Of a DNA stretch of 64,000 bases, positions 24,527 to 33,985 are shown in pieces (within the stretch, counting starts at the first letter, position 1; every line of letters begins with the position of its first letter). The DNA comes from Candidatus Saccharimonadota bacterium. GTDB taxonomy: Bacteria > Patescibacteriota > Saccharimonadia > Saccharimonadales > UBA4665. The position numbers and the translations under genes were made by a program. The notes below the pieces were generated by a model. That model did no database searches. It was not told the DNA's origin and worked only from the letters and a program-made list of their open reading frames with translations. The DNA is taken from the NCBI GenBank assembly GCA_029288365.1, contig JARIHI010000004.1, positions 81,322-145,321 of the forward strand. The letters are read 5' to 3'.

Positions 24527-25643
24527 CTACTATAGAAATTAAAATTATAAGCCCGATAAGGAATAAAAAGCCCGCCCCGTGTATAGCCTCTTCTACTTCT
24601 TTGGTTAATGGTTTTTTGGTAGCCCGGGAGACTAACAGCACAAACAATCGCCCACCATCAAGTGCTGGAATTGGTAAAGCATTCATAATGGCTAAGCTTA
24701 GCGAAATAATAGCAATGATCATCAAAATAAACTGGTAACCGAGTAACGTCCCCTCTTTTAAGATCGCAAATACACCGATTGGGCCAGAAACTTGTTCGCT
24801 TGCCTTATGGGTATCACCGTGAAATAGACTGTTTATGGCCGTACCTAGTCCCTGAAACGTTAGAACAGTAAATTGCTTGATTAATCCCGCAGCGACAATT
24901 GGGGCCGACCACGTAGAACGTTGTAAGGCATATTCCGTGGGTACAACGCCTAGAAAGCCTTTCGGACTACCAGTACCCTTGCTCTTAGCGGCTGTTTGAT
25001 CCCGTAGAGTTGTTACACCAACCTTTTCCTTGCCATTTGCAACATATACTACTTCAACCTTTTTACCTGCATATTTTCGCGTCAAACTTGAAAGATCAGC
25101 TGCTTCAGTAATATATGAAGGCGCTACATCTGGCCCAGCACCAACAACGACAGGCGTAATGGACATAATGGTATTGCCAGGAGTCAGACCTATTTTATCT
25201 GCAGGCGAATTTGATTCAACTTGTGCTGCAATTACCCGTTGTTTTACATTTGTTGTATCACTTGCCACTGTAAATTGGTTATCAATTAGCTTTGGCATAC
25301 CGACAAGCGCCAAAATAGTCAGCATTACAAATGCAGCCAGCAAATTCATGGCAACTCCTGCCATCATAATTTTGGTCTTTATCCATGTTGTAGCCGAGCC
25401 AAAAGTACCCGGACGCCTGTCGGCATCATTCTCGCCTTTGAGCTTCACAAACCCGCCAAGCGGCAGCCAATTAAGCGTATATTCTGTACCGTTTTTCTTC
25501 GTTAACACCTTGGCGCGAGGTGGGAAAAATAGACCAAACTCTTCAACTTCGACACCGTTGCGACGAGCCACGATAAAGTGTCCCCACTCGTGCACTAGCA
25601 CGAGGCCAATAAATAAAATCAGTCCCAAAATGAGTAACCACAT
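24507..25643 (-). CDS. rseP: Site-2 protease RseP-like, M50 family
   Basis: A 378-residue membrane zinc protease. The HEWGH motif lies in the first membrane helix (residues 18-22), a PDZ domain occupies about 120-215, and the second metal motif is NALPIPALDGGRLF in a later helix. Members cut membrane-bound anti-sigma factors or leftover signal peptides. A TATACT box (25652-25657) ends 8 bases before the ATG, with AAGGT also present. Overlaps the downstream CPBP protease gene. Confidence 0.92.
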   Translation of the reverse strand: MWLLILGLILFIGLVLVHEWGHFIVARRNGVEVEEFGLFFPPRAKVLTKKNGTEYTLNWLPLGGFVKLKGENDADRRPGTFGSATTWIKTKIMMAGVAMNLLAAFVMLTILALVGMPKLIDNQFTVASDTTNVKQRVIAAQVESNSPADKIGLTPGNTIMSITPVVVGAGPDVAPSYITEAADLSSLTRKYAGKKVEVVYVANGKEKVGVTTLRDQTAAKSKGTGSPKGFLGVVPTEYALQRSTWSAPIVAAGLIKQFTVLTFQGLGTAINSLFHGDTHKASEQVSGPIGVFAILKEGTLLGYQFILMIIAIISLSLAIMNALPIPALDGGRLFVLLVSRATKKPLTKEVEEAIHGAGFLFLIGLIILISIVDVKRFF

Positions 25644-25681
25644 ACCTTTTCAGTATACCGAAAAAGCCTCTGTAACCCTAC

Positions 25682-26368
25682 TTATTTACCAAATCGACGA
25701 CCACGTTCGGCGTAATTTTTTAGTGCTTGCCGTAAGTCATCAGCAGTGAAGTCGGGCCAATGCTTGGCTACAAAATACAGTTCACTGTAGGCTGCTCGCC
25801 ACAACATAAAGTTACTGAGCCGTTGTTCGCCAGATGTCCGGATTACTAAATCGACAGGCGGAATTGTTGGGTCGTACAAATGATCAGCCAAAGCTTCTGG
25901 GGTAATGTCAGTCGACGAGACACCTTTAGCAAGGAGTTTTTTTACAGCATCAACGATTTCTTGCTGTCCCCCGTAATTAAAACAAACTACTAAAGTGCCT
26001 TTTGTATTATTTTCGGTATTTTTTTCTGCTTTCTCGATAGCTCTCAAGACTTTGCCATCCAGAGTCTGTCTTTGACCTATAAATATAATTTTTACGCCAG
26101 CGTCATTGAATTCTTGCAAATACTTATCTACGCCCCTCACAAGGAGTAGCATTAAATGCCCTACCTCTTCCTCTTTACGGCGCCAATTTTCTGTGGAAAA
26201 TGCGTAAACACTGACATATCGAACCCCTTGAGTAAACGCTGCTTCGGCAATATTTCGCAATACTTCTTGGCCTTTGGTATGACCTTGTTTTGCTGATAGC
26301 CCATGCTCTTCAGCCCAGCGGCGATTGCCATCCATAATAATACCGATATGCTTGGGTGTTTCTTGCAT
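25682..26368 (-). CDS. uppS: Isoprenyl transferase (undecaprenyl diphosphate synthase)
   Basis: A 228-residue cis-prenyltransferase making the lipid carrier for wall synthesis. The signature GIIMDGNRRWAEEHG is at residues 8-22, with SVYAFSTENWRR and DLVIRTSGEQRLSNFMLWRAAYSELYF further on. The ATG shares its base with the stop of the preceding prenyl synthase gene, so the allylic primer maker and the chain extender are coupled. No MEP or mevalonate genes are in the window. Confidence 0.96.
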   Translation of the reverse strand: MQETPKHIGIIMDGNRRWAEEHGLSAKQGHTKGQEVLRNIAEAAFTQGVRYVSVYAFSTENWRRKEEEVGHLMLLLVRGVDKYLQEFNDAGVKIIFIGQRQTLDGKVLRAIEKAEKNTENNTKGTLVVCFNYGGQQEIVDAVKKLLAKGVSSTDITPEALADHLYDPTIPPVDLVIRTSGEQRLSNFMLWRAAYSELYFVAKHWPDFTADDLRQALKNYAERGRRFGK

Positions 26369-27468
26369 TATTTCTTTCTACTTGTCGAGTACTCTACGAG
26401 GCCGGTTAACAAATCTTTGGCGCCCTCATCCCAAAAACGGCTCTGTAGGACACAACTTTTAGCTTCTTGCGCGTACATATCAGTCTTCTTCTGTACGTAT
26501 TGTTTAGCACCACTTGCTTCAAAAATGTGCCGGACTCGAGCAAAATCTTCCTCTGTTATGTTTGGCTTCCCCAAAACTCGAGTCAAAAATTGTTTCTCTT
26601 CTCTGCTTGCATGCGTAAGGGCATACTGTACTAGAAGTGTGATTTTACCTTCTTCAATATCGTCAGTATTTGGTTTTCCAGTAGCGTCGGATGAGCCAAA
26701 CACACCTAATAAATCATCCTGTAGCTGGAATGCTATACCTGCAGGCAGCCCAAAATCAGTGACTTCTTGCAGCACTTTGGGGCCATTTTGCCCTCCTAGT
26801 ACGAGTCCGATTTGTAAAGGGCTCACAAAAGTATAGTAACTACTCTTCAGGGTATATTTTCGCAACACGTCTTCTTCAGAGAATTGCTTGCCCACCTGCT
26901 GGCAGGCATCGTCGATTTGCCCAAAACCGGTAGCAGTAATATTTCTATGCAAAAGCAGTGTCGCTTCCTGAAGGCGTGCTGGATCTTCTGTGGCTTGCAT
27001 AAGAGCGATATTAACCAAATGTTGCGCAATTAAGCCAACATTTATGGCGAGCATATTGGCCAAGTGTGTGTCTTTTTCGGCTCCAGATTGTTCGGCAAGA
27101 TAGAGCTCGTGAATTGTTGGCTTCCCCCGGCGCAGCGCCGAACGGTCCATAACGTCATCAACAATAAGCAAATAATTCTGTACTAGTTCTAGTGCTATCG
27201 CCGCTTGCAAGCCGGTTTTACCGTATTTTTGACCAGTAATATAATCATATGCAAAGCATGCCAGCGCACCCCGAATGCGTTTGCCAGGCCTTAGACTGTA
27301 TTCCTCTATTTTATTGAGTACATCAGTTGCTTCTTTTGAGACATCAAGCTCTAACAAGCCGGGTAAATCAACAAAAAATTGTTCGAGGGCGTCGTTTATG
27401 ACTTGTCTGTAATCTTCAAGCTGCTTACGCGCAATGTCCACAGTAGTATCTATAGTGTTTGTTGCCAT
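26368..27468 (-). CDS. Trans-polyprenyl diphosphate synthase (GGPP synthase type)
   Basis: A 366-residue all-alpha prenyltransferase that builds the allylic diphosphate. The first Asp-rich motif is DDVMD in LIVDDVMDRSALRRGKPT; the second reads FQLQDDLLGVFG, where the last Asp of DDxxD is Gly. The form DDLLGVFG followed by TGKPNTDDIEEGK is typical of actinobacterial-type GGPP synthases. It is directly upstream of uppS. Product chain length cannot be deduced with confidence. Confidence 0.9.
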   Translation of the reverse strand: MATNTIDTTVDIARKQLEDYRQVINDALEQFFVDLPGLLELDVSKEATDVLNKIEEYSLRPGKRIRGALACFAYDYITGQKYGKTGLQAAIALELVQNYLLIVDDVMDRSALRRGKPTIHELYLAEQSGAEKDTHLANMLAINVGLIAQHLVNIALMQATEDPARLQEATLLLHRNITATGFGQIDDACQQVGKQFSEEDVLRKYTLKSSYYTFVSPLQIGLVLGGQNGPKVLQEVTDFGLPAGIAFQLQDDLLGVFGSSDATGKPNTDDIEEGKITLLVQYALTHASREEKQFLTRVLGKPNITEEDFARVRHIFEASGAKQYVQKKTDMYAQEAKSCVLQSRFWDEGAKDLLTGLVEYSTSRKK

Positions 27469-27489
27469 AAAAATTAAATCGGTTTCGTC

Positions 27490-28053
27490 TTAGACCGTCA
27501 TTATTTCAGTTTCTTTAGCTTTGGCAATTGTGTCAATCTCTGTTCGTAGGCTTGCCATAGCATCATCCACCTGTTTTTCTAGCCTTTTTGCATCGTCTTC
27601 ACCAAGTTGCTTATCTTTCTTGGCCATAGCAACTGCGTCAAACGCCTCACGGCGGATAGTGCGAAGGCTAATATTCGCATCTTCTACTTTGCCACCAAGC
27701 TGTTTTGCGATTTCACGGCGACGTTCTTCAGTAAGTGGTGGAATTGGTATCCGTACTATCCGGCCATCATCAGCTGGGTTAAGCCCCAGACTTGGGTTAT
27801 TACGAATCGCTGCGCTAATGGCTTGGAGGTTATTTGGGTCAAATGGCGTAATTTGGATAAGTTGAGCTTCAGGCGCACTAACGGTAGCCGTTTGGTTGAG
27901 CGGCATTTCAGTGCCATAGGCCTCTACCATCACACTATCGAGCATACCCGGATGTGCCCGACCTGTTCGGATTTTTTTCAATTCTTCCTTAAAATGCTCT
28001 ACAGCGCTATTAAATTTTTTCTTAGCATCATCAACGATCTGATTTGGATTCAT
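27490..28053 (-). CDS. frr: Ribosome recycling factor
   Basis: A 187-residue tRNA-mimic that splits post-termination ribosomes with EF-G. The family blocks KIRTGRAHPGMLDSV, LIQITPFDPNNLQAISAAIRN, LGLNPADDGRIVRIPIPPLTEERR and the C-terminal coiled coil are all visible. The ATG at 28053 is chosen because AGGAG lies just upstream; the frame extends 24 codons further without similarity. A terminator separates it from tsf; pyrH, usually between them, is not here. Confidence 0.96.
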   Translation of the reverse strand: MNPNQIVDDAKKKFNSAVEHFKEELKKIRTGRAHPGMLDSVMVEAYGTEMPLNQTATVSAPEAQLIQITPFDPNNLQAISAAIRNNPSLGLNPADDGRIVRIPIPPLTEERRREIAKQLGGKVEDANISLRTIRREAFDAVAMAKKDKQLGEDDAKRLEKQVDDAMASLRTEIDTIAKAKETEIMTV

Positions 28054-28083
28054 GAATTCTCCTATTGGGTTTGTGACTCCATT

Positions 28084-28119
28084 ATAAATAAAAACAGCGG
28101 CATTTCCTACCGCTGTTTT
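28084..28119 (-). terminator. Intrinsic terminator after tsf
   Basis: A perfect 10-bp stem (28091-28100 with 28110-28119) and a 9-base loop are followed on the minus strand by TTTTTATTTAT. It lies 17 bases downstream of the tsf stop. Confidence 0.85.
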
Positions 28120-28136
28120 AAGCAATCAGTAGACTA

Positions 28137-28736
28137 TTAGCTCACTTCGCCAAGCGCAATGCGATGGAAGCGACGGACTACGAGATTTTCGCCGACTTTC
28201 GCGATGTTTTCCTTAACGTAATCGCCGACTTTTTGGTCTGGATTTTTGATATATTGCTGCTCAAGCAGACATTTTTCTGCAAAATGTTTCTTGAGCATCC
28301 CATCTACGATTTGTTCAAGCATATTTTCTGGCTTGCCTTCGTTTTTGGCTTTTTCCATGAACTCAGCCTTAGCTGCTTCACGAGCATCTTCGGGCACGTC
28401 GTCAACGCTCACATACTCTGGTGCTGCAGCTGCAATATGCATAGCAATGTCATGGGCGAATTCTTTGAAGCCGTCGGTGCGGGTTACAAAGTCAGTTTCG
28501 CAATTTACCTCTACGATCACACCTATGCGGCCACTGTGTACGTAAGCTTCTACTAAGCCTTCTCGGGCTTCGCGTTCACCCTTTTTCTCGGCTTTAGTCA
28601 GGCCTTTTTTGCGCATTTCGCTGAGTGCTTTATCAAAGTCACCTTCAGCTTCTACTAAAGCTTTCTTGGCATCAGTCATGCCTACACCGGTAAGTTCACG
28701 AAGTCGCTTGATATCTTCGATTGTTACATCGGCCAT
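28137..28736 (-). CDS. tsf: Elongation factor Ts
   Basis: Nucleotide exchange factor for EF-Tu, 199 residues, shorter than the E. coli protein (283). The N-terminal UBA-like part (IKRLRELTGVGMTDAKKALVEAEGD) and the TDFV motif in NCETDFVTR are intact, and the core domain ends with LLEQQYIKNPDQKVGDYVKE. The second core subdomain appears reduced. Two bases separate it from rpsB upstream. Confidence 0.96.
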   Translation of the reverse strand: MADVTIEDIKRLRELTGVGMTDAKKALVEAEGDFDKALSEMRKKGLTKAEKKGEREAREGLVEAYVHSGRIGVIVEVNCETDFVTRTDGFKEFAHDIAMHIAAAAPEYVSVDDVPEDAREAAKAEFMEKAKNEGKPENMLEQIVDGMLKKHFAEKCLLEQQYIKNPDQKVGDYVKENIAKVGENLVVRRFHRIALGEVS

Positions 28737-28738
28737 AT

Positions 28739-29476
28739 TTATTTATCCCCCTCTTTTTTCACTTCGTCTTTGTCGGCAGTCTTTACCTTTGCTTGGCCTT
28801 GCTGAACGGCCTGCTTTATATAATCTGTGATCAGCTGGATGCCCTTGATTGCATCGTCGTTTGCAGGAATTGGATATGTGATATTGCTTGGATCGGTGTT
28901 GGTATCGACAACTGCCACAATTGGCACATGCAGCTTGTTAGCTTCGCGCACGGCATTTGCGTCATGGTTTACATCAACTACGAAAACTGCGCCGGGGCGG
29001 GCAGCCATATTTTTAATACCACCATAAATCTCATTCATCTGGTCGATTTCTTCTTGGTAGCGTTGTACTTCAAGCTTGCTGTATTTATTAGCCAGCTCAC
29101 CTGACTCCATCTTGGCTTCGAGATCTTTAAGCACCTTTATCTGTGCACCAATGGTATTCCAGTTAGTAAGCATGCCGCCCAGCCAACGCTCAGTGACGTA
29201 GGGCATCTTTACGCTTTCGGCAGCTTCTTTTACGATATTTTGCGCCTGGCGCTTGGTTGCTACAAACAATACTTGCTTGCCTTGGCTTGCCGTATCAGCA
29301 ATAAAATCCAAAGCCTTGTCCAGACCCTCTACGGTCTTGGTAAGATCAATGATGTGACTGCCATTGCGTTTGCTATGAATATAGGGAGCCATTTTTGGGT
29401 GCCAGCGACTGGTTTTGTGCCCAAAATGCACACCCGCCTCAAGCAGTTTTTTAATATCTACATCAACTGTAGCCAT
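28739..29476 (-). CDS. rpsB: 30S ribosomal protein S2
   Basis: A 245-residue uS2. It opens with DIKKLLEAGVHFGHKTSRWHPKM and contains FVATKRQAQNIVKEAA, ERWLGGMLTNWNTI and PIVAVVDTNTDPSNITYPIPANDDA. The ATG at 29476 is chosen by homology and an AAAGGA about 11 bases upstream; the frame extends 63 codons upstream through the leader without similarity. The C-terminus is Lys-rich. It forms an rpsB-tsf operon. Confidence 0.96.
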   Translation of the reverse strand: MATVDVDIKKLLEAGVHFGHKTSRWHPKMAPYIHSKRNGSHIIDLTKTVEGLDKALDFIADTASQGKQVLFVATKRQAQNIVKEAAESVKMPYVTERWLGGMLTNWNTIGAQIKVLKDLEAKMESGELANKYSKLEVQRYQEEIDQMNEIYGGIKNMAARPGAVFVVDVNHDANAVREANKLHVPIVAVVDTNTDPSNITYPIPANDDAIKGIQLITDYIKQAVQQGQAKVKTADKDEVKKEGDK

Positions 29477-29618
29477 AAGTAATGATGTCCTTTCTTTGGT
29501 TCTTGATCTTCGACTGGGTGCTTTATAAGTCCTGCACGGATACTTACAAAGAGAACCGCTCCCAACCTGCTTAATTAAAATACTGCCATAGTATAACAGA
29601 TAGAGTCTCCTGTGGCAA
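29477..29618 (-). promoter_or_regulatory. rpsB promoter and structured leader
   Basis: TTGCCA (29613-29618) and TATACT (29590-29595) are spaced by 17 bases on the minus strand. The leader of about 107 bases can fold: AAGT-CC pairs with GG-ACTT (29527-29545), enclosed by TGGG/CCCA (29515-29518 with 29561-29564). S2 autoregulates through its leader in several bacteria, so a similar role is plausible here. Confidence 0.6.
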
Positions 29619-29631
29619 CCTCTCGTAGTTA

Positions 29632-29660
29632 TTGACTCTTTTGTAACAGATGTGTATAAT
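29632..29660 (+). promoter_or_regulatory. rpmE promoter, near-consensus
   Basis: TTGACT (29632-29637), a 17-base spacer and a perfect TATAAT (29655-29660). The ATG lies only 12 bases beyond the -10 box, so the leader is about 5-6 bases. It is back to back with the rpsB promoter. Confidence 0.8.
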
Positions 29661-29672
29661 TGCACTTTGATT

Positions 29673-30014
29673 ATGAAGAAAGATTTACATCCACAAAATT
29701 ATCGTCCAGTTGTATTTCAGGACCTAAACAACAACCAGACTTACCTTACCCGCTCAACGGTAGCCACTGATGAGACTATCAAAGTTGATGGTATTGAATA
29801 TCCGTTGGTAAAGGTGCACATTTCTAGCAGCTCACATCCATTCTTTACGGGTGAAGAACGTATTGTTGACATTGAAGGCCGCGTTGATAAATTCAAAGCT
29901 CGCGCCAAAGCTGCCGAAGAAGCCAAAGAAAAGCGTGCTGCCGCTGCTAAAAAGCAAGTTGCTCGCAAAGAAGCCAAAGCTGAAAAAGCCGCAGCCAAAC
30001 AAGCTGAAAAATAG
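29673..30014 (+). CDS. rpmE2: 50S ribosomal protein L31, type B
   Basis: A 113-residue bL31. The core [17 protein letters not shown] through [15 protein letters not shown] and [10 protein letters not shown] is clear. It has no cysteines, so it is the zinc-independent type B form. About 40 extra residues of an Ala/Lys-rich tail follow. The ATG at 29673 is chosen by homology over a codon 7 upstream. There is no Shine-Dalgarno; the short leader from the strong promoter explains this. Confidence 0.94.
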   Translation: MKKDLHPQNYRPVVFQDLNNNQTYLTRSTVATDETIKVDGIEYPLVKVHISSSSHPFFTGEERIVDIEGRVDKFKARAKAAEEAKEKRAAAAKKQVARKEAKAEKAAAKQAEK

Positions 30015-30027
30015 CTGTCTATTTTAT

Positions 30028-30065
30028 AAACCGCTTACCCTATCTAAAAGTAAGCGGTTTTTGTT
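30028..30065 (+). terminator. Intrinsic terminator after rpmE
   Basis: A 10-bp perfect stem (30028-30037 with 30051-30060), 13-base loop, and a TTTTTGTT tail on the plus strand. Confidence 0.9.
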
Positions 30066-30082
30066 ATTCTAGGATAAGAATT

Positions 30083-31135
30083 ATGGAAGAAAAAATACAG
30101 GCATTGCGAAACGAACTACAAGAAATTCAGGATCGACTGAAAGACCCTGCTGTTTTCAGTAGTGCAGAATACCCGAAAATTGCCAAACGCCAAAGCAAAT
30201 TGGAGCAAATTATTCATTTGTACGATGAGCAACAGACATCATTCAAACAACTTGCTGATGCTCAAGAACTTATGAGTGATGGTGGTGAGTTAGCCGAGCT
30301 AGCCAGCATGGAACACGAGGAGCTGAATAGTAAACTTGAAGTTATTTCCGCTGAACTTGAAGAAGCACTAACTCCCAAAGACCCGAATGACGAACGCGAT
30401 GTTATTGTAGAGATACGTGCAGCTGCTGGTGGCGACGAAGCCAGTCTATTTGCTGGAGAGCTGTATCGTATGTATGCTCGCTGGGCTGAGAACCATGAGT
30501 TCAAAGTAGAAATTATCAATGAATCACCGAGTGAGGCTGGCGGATATAAAGAGGTTATTTTTGGAGTCCGCGGTGAAGACGTGTATAAGCAAATGAAATT
30601 TGAAGCCGGTGTGCAACGCGTGCAACGCATACCCGTTACCGAATCGCAAGGACGGGTGCATACATCTACCGTAACTGTAGCTGTGCTACCTGAAGCCGAA
30701 GAAACAGATATTGAGATAAATCCTAACGACTTGCGTATCGATGTATTTCGCAGCGGCGGACATGGCGGCCAAAGTGTAAATACTACTGATTCAGCAGTGC
30801 GTATTACCCACTTGCCAACTGGTATGGTTGTGACTAACCAAGATGAAAAATCCCAGCTAAAAAATAAAGACAAAGCTATGGGGATTTTACGTTCGCGCCT
30901 GCTCCAAGCAAAAATTGAAGAAGAACAGAAACAGCTGTCTGACGCACGTAAAAAATTGATTGGTTCGGGTGACCGCAGTGAGAAAATCCGTACCTACAAC
31001 TTCCCGCAAGATCGTATCACCGACCACCGCATAGGCTACTCCCGCAGCAATATCCCAGGTGCCTTAAACGGCGAAATCGATGATATTATCGAAAAGCTTC
31101 AAGCTTTTGAGCGTGAACTAATTAACCAATCTTAA
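30083..31135 (+). CDS. prfA: Peptide chain release factor 1
   Basis: Reads UAA and UAG; 350 residues. The PVT tripeptide is in RIPVTESQG and the GGQ in [17 protein letters not shown]. Its stop codon overlaps the ATG of prmC (TAATG), the enzyme that methylates its GGQ glutamine, so factor and modifier are co-translated. It follows the rpmE terminator by about 20 bases; read-through or a weak promoter there must drive it. Confidence 0.97.
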   Translation: MEEKIQALRNELQEIQDRLKDPAVFSSAEYPKIAKRQSKLEQIIHLYDEQQTSFKQLADAQELMSDGGELAELASMEHEELNSKLEVISAELEEALTPKDPNDERDVIVEIRAAAGGDEASLFAGELYRMYARWAENHEFKVEIINESPSEAGGYKEVIFGVRGEDVYKQMKFEAGVQRVQRIPVTESQGRVHTSTVTVAVLPEAEETDIEINPNDLRIDVFRSGGHGGQSVNTTDSAVRITHLPTGMVVTNQDEKSQLKNKDKAMGILRSRLLQAKIEEEQKQLSDARKKLIGSGDRSEKIRTYNFPQDRITDHRIGYSRSNIPGALNGEIDDIIEKLQAFERELINQS

Positions 31136-31944
31136 TGACATCGATTGCTGAATGGCTTGTACCATCGATGGTAAAGCTCCGGGACGCGGGAGTGGATTCA
31201 CCGCGGCGGGATTGCTTGGTATTACTTGAAGACACAATACAAAAAGACCGAGCATGGGTAGTTGCTCATCCAGAATATGTATTGGACCAAAAGATTATTG
31301 CAAAGCTGGATAAACTTATCCGAAGAAGGATTACCCGTGAGCCGCTTGCATATATTCGTGATAAGGCATGGTTTTATGGCAGGTTTTTTTCAGTAAATCC
31401 TCACGTATTAATACCTCGTCCCGAGTCAGAAAACTTTATTGAACTTTTAAAAAAATTAAATCCTCAAAAAATTATAGACATTGGTACGGGCAGCGGCGCT
31501 TTGGCGGTTACTACTAATCTAGAACTACCGGATAGTAGTGTTATTGCTACTGATATAAGCAAAAAAGCACTCGTCATCGCCAAAAAAAATGCCCGTACAT
31601 ACAACGCGAATGTGGAGTTTTTGGCTGGCAGCCTACTTGAACCGCTAGATGACAAACAGCTTGAAAATTCAGTTATAGTTGCTAATTTACCCTATGTACC
31701 TAATGGGCTGATTACAAGCCCTGAAATTATGCAAGAACCATCAGAAGCATTATTTTCTGGCAAAGACGGACTTGACCATTACCGAAGTTTTTGGCACCAA
31801 ATAAGCATGCAAACGACGAAACCAAGCTACATTCTTACCGAGTCATTAGAATCTCAACACGTGACACTTGAGCAAATCGCCAAGCAATCAGGTTACCTAA
31901 CAGAAAAAGCTGACGTGCTAATTCAGCAATTCCGAAAAATCTAG
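31135..31944 (+). CDS. prmC: Release factor glutamine methyltransferase
   Basis: A 269-residue SAM enzyme that N5-methylates the GGQ glutamine of RF1 and RF2. An N-terminal helical domain (1-85) precedes the Rossmann core with IDIGTGSGALAV and the catalytic NLPY in VIVANLPYVPN. The usual motif is NPPY, so the second position is changed to Leu. It overlaps the convergent htrA-like gene by 4 bases. Confidence 0.93.
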   Translation: MTSIAEWLVPSMVKLRDAGVDSPRRDCLVLLEDTIQKDRAWVVAHPEYVLDQKIIAKLDKLIRRRITREPLAYIRDKAWFYGRFFSVNPHVLIPRPESENFIELLKKLNPQKIIDIGTGSGALAVTTNLELPDSSVIATDISKKALVIAKKNARTYNANVEFLAGSLLEPLDDKQLENSVIVANLPYVPNGLITSPEIMQEPSEALFSGKDGLDHYRSFWHQISMQTTKPSYILTESLESQHVTLEQIAKQSGYLTEKADVLIQQFRKI

Positions 31945-33191
31945 CTATTTGTCGAACTTGGCATAGTACCAAGCGTAACTTGAATAGTTTGGGTTTTGCC
32001 ACCGCGATTAATTGTGAGTTTCACTTTGTCACCTGGCTGATGTTTGCCTAGAAGTGATCCCAGGCTATTTTGCTCATTCACAGACGTACCGTCTACCGCA
32101 GTAATGATGTCTCCCTCCTTAATGCCAGCTTTATCAGCGGGACCGCCACTAATTACCGTTGTTCGGCCATAATTGGCTTCTTTAGGAATGTAAGCTCCGC
32201 GCTTTACCGAGACGCCTACCTCTTTAGCTATACTATCTGTCAAAGAAACATACACGACACCCAAATAAGGGCGTTGTAGCTTCCCTGTCTTGGATACGCT
32301 TTGAATAAGGCCGCTGATATTATCTATAGGAATTGCAAAGCCAATATTCTCTGCATTACCGGCAACTGCCGTATTTATACCGATGACCTCACCGCTTACA
32401 TTCACTAACGGTCCACCGGAATTACCCTGGTTTATGGCTGCATCAGTTTGAAACAGGTCATTCAAGTTTTCGGCACCAGACCCTGATTCATCGCTTGCCT
32501 GCACACTACGACCATATCCGGAAATAATACCGGTAGTCACTGTATTTTGGAACTGACCCAGCGCATTACCAATTGCCACCACAGAGTCACCGACACGCAT
32601 ATCGCTTGACTTACCTAATTTAGCCGGCACAAGCTTGTGACCTTCAGTATTATTGATACGCAAAAATGCTACATCTAAGGTATCATTTTCGTTCGTCCTG
32701 CCTACCACTTTTACGTCTTTGAGCTCTGTACCGTCCGAAAGCACTACGTTAACTTTGGTAGTGCCCTTTGGCACAACATGACGATTCGTAATAATGAGAC
32801 CATCGCTGGAAAGTATAATGCCCGTACCGGCGCTTTGTTGCTCTGTAGATTGAGGCATTCCGAAGAAACTAAAATCGTTAGTAGTTTGACTTGTGACATT
32901 GACTGAAACTACGCTTTGACCTACTTCCTGGGCGATATTGCTAATAAGGTTACTCTGCTTGTCTAGGACTACTCGTTGAGCAGCAGTTGAGTTAGATTGA
33001 TCCGACTCATGCCCGGCAGCACCAAGCCAACCACCACCAAATCCCACGACAGCAGCTACTAATACTAGAAAAATTCCCTGAAGTAATTTGAGTCTCTTAG
33101 GTTGCGTATCGCTGTTCTCTCGCAAAGAAGTGTTTGATGTAATTGTAGCTTGTTGGTCAGTATCGTTAGCCCGTGTTTTATTGTCATCCAT
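31941..33191 (-). CDS. HtrA/DegP-like serine protease (S1C) with one PDZ domain
   Basis: A 416-residue membrane-anchored quality-control protease. A cytoplasmic tail and one membrane helix (about 34-58) precede the trypsin-like domain with His in IITNRHVV, Asp in NDTLDVAFLRI and Ser in QGNSGGPLV. A C-terminal PDZ domain (about 310-405) follows. GGAGG precedes the ATG. It ends in convergent overlap with prmC. Confidence 0.94.
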   Translation of the reverse strand: MDDNKTRANDTDQQATITSNTSLRENSDTQPKRLKLLQGIFLVLVAAVVGFGGGWLGAAGHESDQSNSTAAQRVVLDKQSNLISNIAQEVGQSVVSVNVTSQTTNDFSFFGMPQSTEQQSAGTGIILSSDGLIITNRHVVPKGTTKVNVVLSDGTELKDVKVVGRTNENDTLDVAFLRINNTEGHKLVPAKLGKSSDMRVGDSVVAIGNALGQFQNTVTTGIISGYGRSVQASDESGSGAENLNDLFQTDAAINQGNSGGPLVNVSGEVIGINTAVAGNAENIGFAIPIDNISGLIQSVSKTGKLQRPYLGVVYVSLTDSIAKEVGVSVKRGAYIPKEANYGRTTVISGGPADKAGIKEGDIITAVDGTSVNEQNSLGSLLGKHQPGDKVKLTINRGGKTQTIQVTLGTMPSSTNS

Positions 33192-33226
33192 AGTGCCCTC
33201 CTCTCGATGTTTCGCCCTACGCTTGC

Positions 33227-33985
33227 TTATATAATTTTATCACCCCAATCGGAAAAGACCAGGATAATAGCGGTAATGGCAATCATAATAAATGCAAATT
33301 GGTTACGTACAGCTTTTGATAGACGCTCACTATGGTCCAGATAATATACTGCGGCCAACCCATAACCAATGGTTATGAGTATAAGCGCAGGTTGTGACAC
33401 TACACCCGTAGAAGGATAGTATAGTAACCAATGAGATAATACCCATACTAAGCCTGCGCCAAAAAAGGCCCACATATATGCAAGTAGTCGGGTATAAGCT
33501 TCTTCAAACGCATCAAAGAAGTGATGCGCAGTTAGGTAGCAGATCACACCACTGCCAAGCACAAGGTAAAACGCTGAATTATCATCCCCAACAAGGAACA
33601 ACGCGCCCAAACCCCAAAAAAACGCAACAAGTGCTTGCAAACCTATCATGTAAGTTTTTGACGAAGGCTTGATAACGGTAAGCCATAGGATATACAGCAA
33701 CGTCCATATAAGCTGCCAGGCCTGACTTTGTGTTTCAACCATGAATACCAAAGTTGAAAGACCGACAAGAATATCCACTGAATTGGCTCGTATATTCGCC
33801 AGCCAAAAACGCGGCTTCACTGCAAACATGCGCCACTTACTTAACAACACCACTAAAACTGCAAGCACAATAAAATCAATCCGCACCAAAATAAATAGAA
33901 TTATGGGTAACAGACTCAAGAGTAAGATGTGGAACGCCCAGGAGAATCCGCTCGTAGGCCGTACTTTAGCGATTAAAGGTTTCAT
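33227..33985 (-). CDS. Multi-pass membrane protein of unknown function
   Basis: A 252-residue protein with about eight hydrophobic segments and almost no soluble domain. No motif is recognised. Its first 20 bases overlap the end of the LCP gene, so it is translated with it and may work in the same envelope process. HtrA follows on the same strand after 35 bases. Confidence 0.7.
   Translation of the reverse strand: MKPLIAKVRPTSGFSWAFHILLLSLLPIILFILVRIDFIVLAVLVVLLSKWRMFAVKPRFWLANIRANSVDILVGLSTLVFMVETQSQAWQLIWTLLYILWLTVIKPSSKTYMIGLQALVAFFWGLGALFLVGDDNSAFYLVLGSGVICYLTAHHFFDAFEEAYTRLLAYMWAFFGAGLVWVLSHWLLYYPSTGVVSQPALILITIGYGLAAVYYLDHSERLSKAVRNQFAFIMIAITAIILVFSDWGDKII

Noticed and set aside
28739..29665. 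A 308-residue S2 protein starting at 29665
   Set aside because: The added 63 residues would be encoded by the leader and both promoters and have no similarity to S2.
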